From the NCBI GenBank assembly GCA_002407645.1, contig DHNU01000052.1, positions 2,504 through 17,222 on the forward strand: a stretch of 14,719 bases of DNA, given 5' to 3'. This document shows positions 13,622 to 14,719 of this stretch, in pieces (the first letter of the stretch is position 1; each line of letters opens with the position of its first letter). The position numbers and the translations under genes are program-made. The notes beneath the pieces were generated by a model, which worked only from the letters and a program-made list of their open reading frames with translations, did no database searches and had not been told where the DNA came from. The stretch comes from Ruminococcaceae bacterium UBA5408. GTDB lineage: Bacteria > Bacillota > Clostridia > Oscillospirales > Acutalibacteraceae.

Positions 13622-14719
13622 TTATTCGTTTCTTCCACAGCATTTTTTATATTTCTTGCCGCTTCCGCATGGGCAGGGGTCATTGCGTCCCGGCTTTTTG
13701 CCTTTGCGTATAGTGCAGGGTTTGTCTGTGGCGTCTGCACTGGTTGAAGTAGGAGTTGCAACTTGTTCACGTTTAGGCTCTTCCTGTGAACGGACTTGAA
13801 CAGTAAGCATCATTCTTGCTGTATTTTCACGCATTGTAGCAATCATTTCGTCGAACATATCGAAACCCTCGATACGGTACTCAACAACAGGGTCATGCTG
13901 ACCGTAAGCACGCAGGCGAATACCTTTTTGGAGTTCTTCCATTGCGTCGATATGGTCCATCCATTCGGAGTCGACGTTTTTAAGAAGTACAACGCGTTCA
14001 AGCTCGCGGGTGATGTCTTCGCCGAATGCCGCCTCACGTTTTTCGTAAAGCTCCTTGGCTTTTTCAAACAACTGGTTCTTTAAATACTCAGGCTCAAGGT
14101 TTTCAAGCTCTTCCTTGGAATAGTTAAAATCCTGTGCGGTTAAAAGCCAACCCATATAGTGGTCGCGCAGACCTTTGTAGTTCCAATCGTCACGGGTATC
14201 GGTTTCGGGGAGGTACTGTTTAATCTGTGTTTCAATAGCCTGCTCAATCATCTTCATGATTTGAGGTTTAATATTATCACCATTTAATACCTGGTCGCGC
14301 TGAGTATAGATAATTTCGCGCTGACGGTTCATAACATCATCAAACTGGAGAACGCTCTTACGAATTGCAAAGTTGCGTCCCTCAATTTTACGCTGTGCGC
14401 TCTCGATTGTGTTTGAGAGCATTTTATGTTCAATTGGTGTATTTTCATCTACATTGAGGCGCTCCATAAGTGTATTAATGCGTTCACCGCCGAACAGACG
14501 CGCTAAATCGTCCTCAAGGGAGATATAGAAACGGCTCATTCCGGGGTCGCCCTGACGTCCCGAACGACCGCGCAGCTGGTTATCTATACGGCGGGATTCA
14601 TGGCGCTCCGTACCGATAATGTAAAGACCGCCCGCCTCTTTAACGGCTTCAGCTTCTCTTTGGGTCTGCTTTGTATATTTTTCATCTAATTCTTTAAACG
14701 TTTTGCGTGCATTTAAAAT
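13622..14719 (-). CDS. secA: Preprotein translocase ATPase SecA, C-terminal part (5' end outside window)
   Basis: SecA is the motor that pushes unfolded secretory proteins through SecYEG. The frame is open to the window edge and gives the last 365 residues, with stop TAA at 13624-13622. It contains the end of the second ATPase domain (GTERHESRRIDNQLRGRSGR, then QGDPG), the helical scaffold and wing region (FDDVMNRQREIIYTQRD; DSEWMDHIDAMEELQKGIRLRAYGQHDPV), a Glu/Thr/Ser-rich linker, and a C-terminal SEC-C zinc motif, CPCGSGKKYKKCC, preceded by GRNDP. The segment between LNARK and GGLYIIGTERH is occupied by a lysine/glutamate-rich stretch, an arrangement I recall from clostridial SecA proteins. 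The zinc motif indicates the general secretion SecA rather than SecA2. It is convergent with the accessory genes. Confidence 0.96.
   Translation of the reverse strand: MLNARKTFKELDEKYTKQTQREAEAVKEAGGLYIIGTERHESRRIDNQLRGRSGRQGDPGMSRFYISLEDDLARLFGGERINTLMERLNVDENTPIEHKMLSNTIESAQRKIEGRNFAIRKSVLQFDDVMNRQREIIYTQRDQVLNGDNIKPQIMKMIEQAIETQIKQYLPETDTRDDWNYKGLRDHYMGWLLTAQDFNYSKEELENLEPEYLKNQLFEKAKELYEKREAAFGEDITRELERVVLLKNVDSEWMDHIDAMEELQKGIRLRAYGQHDPVVEYRIEGFDMFDEMIATMRENTARMMLTVQVRSQEEPKREQVATPTSTSADATDKPCTIRKGKKPGRNDPCPCGSGKKYKKCCGRNE

Noticed and set aside
13602..13799. Plus-strand 65-codon frame at the secA 3' end
   Set aside because: It is antisense to the conserved SEC-C zinc motif of secA and has no independent support.
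1..14719. CRISPR array, tRNA or rRNA gene, insertion sequence or integrase
   Set aside because: No spaced direct-repeat array, no tRNA-like cloverleaf and no transposase or recombinase frame was found on reading both strands.

Overview
The window looks like a chromosomal segment of an endospore-forming, low- to moderate-GC Bacillota, most likely a clostridium of the Ruminococcaceae/Oscillospiraceae type. The evidence is a spore protease (GPR) tail and SpoIIP, a CIRCE/HrcA-controlled class I heat-shock operon, a DnaK lacking the long N-terminal-lobe insert of Gram-negative homologues, strong GGAGG-type ribosome binding sites, and frequent TTG start codons. The genus cannot be fixed from the sequence alone.

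Layout on the plus strand: the C-terminal part of gpr (1-371); spoIIP (431-1513); two tightly coupled small membrane-protein genes of unknown function (1526-2364) closed by a terminator; a 370-base gap with a lepA promoter; lepA (2733-4541) overlapping hemW (4534-5649), closed by a terminator; a sigma-A type promoter and a perfect CIRCE operator; then hrcA, grpE, dnaK and dnaJ (5841-10763), closed by a terminator. This order (gpr, spoIIP, small membrane protein, lepA, hemW, hrcA, grpE, dnaK, dnaJ) is the classical Bacillus subtilis order. The synteny stops after dnaJ, where B. subtilis continues with prmA.

After dnaJ comes an accessory stretch. It holds a compact lysis-type cassette (GH25 lysozyme, coiled-coil/one-TM protein, holin-like protein; 11052-12294) bounded by terminators on both sides. 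It then holds an unknown secreted or membrane-anchored protein and an unknown small membrane protein (12572-13413) behind a strong promoter with a leader of about 175 bases. The window ends in the C-terminal part of secA on the minus strand (13622-14719), convergent with the preceding genes, with one terminator for each direction in between.

How the genes work together: gpr and spoIIP belong to sporulation (breakdown of spore acid-soluble proteins; peptidoglycan hydrolysis during engulfment). lepA and hemW are a translation factor and a heme/radical-SAM protein, co-transcribed. HrcA represses its own operon through CIRCE; DnaK, DnaJ and GrpE form the Hsp70 chaperone machine. SecA is the secretion ATPase.

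The most unusual structure is the dnaK-dnaJ intergenic region. Almost all of it is one long imperfect inverted repeat (9432-9480 against 9571-9614) enclosing a strong GC hairpin. One arm can pair with the dnaJ Shine-Dalgarno sequence, and a competing local partner for that arm is also present. This suggests either a MITE-like insert or an RNA switch controlling dnaJ. The orphan lysis cassette is the second item worth attention.
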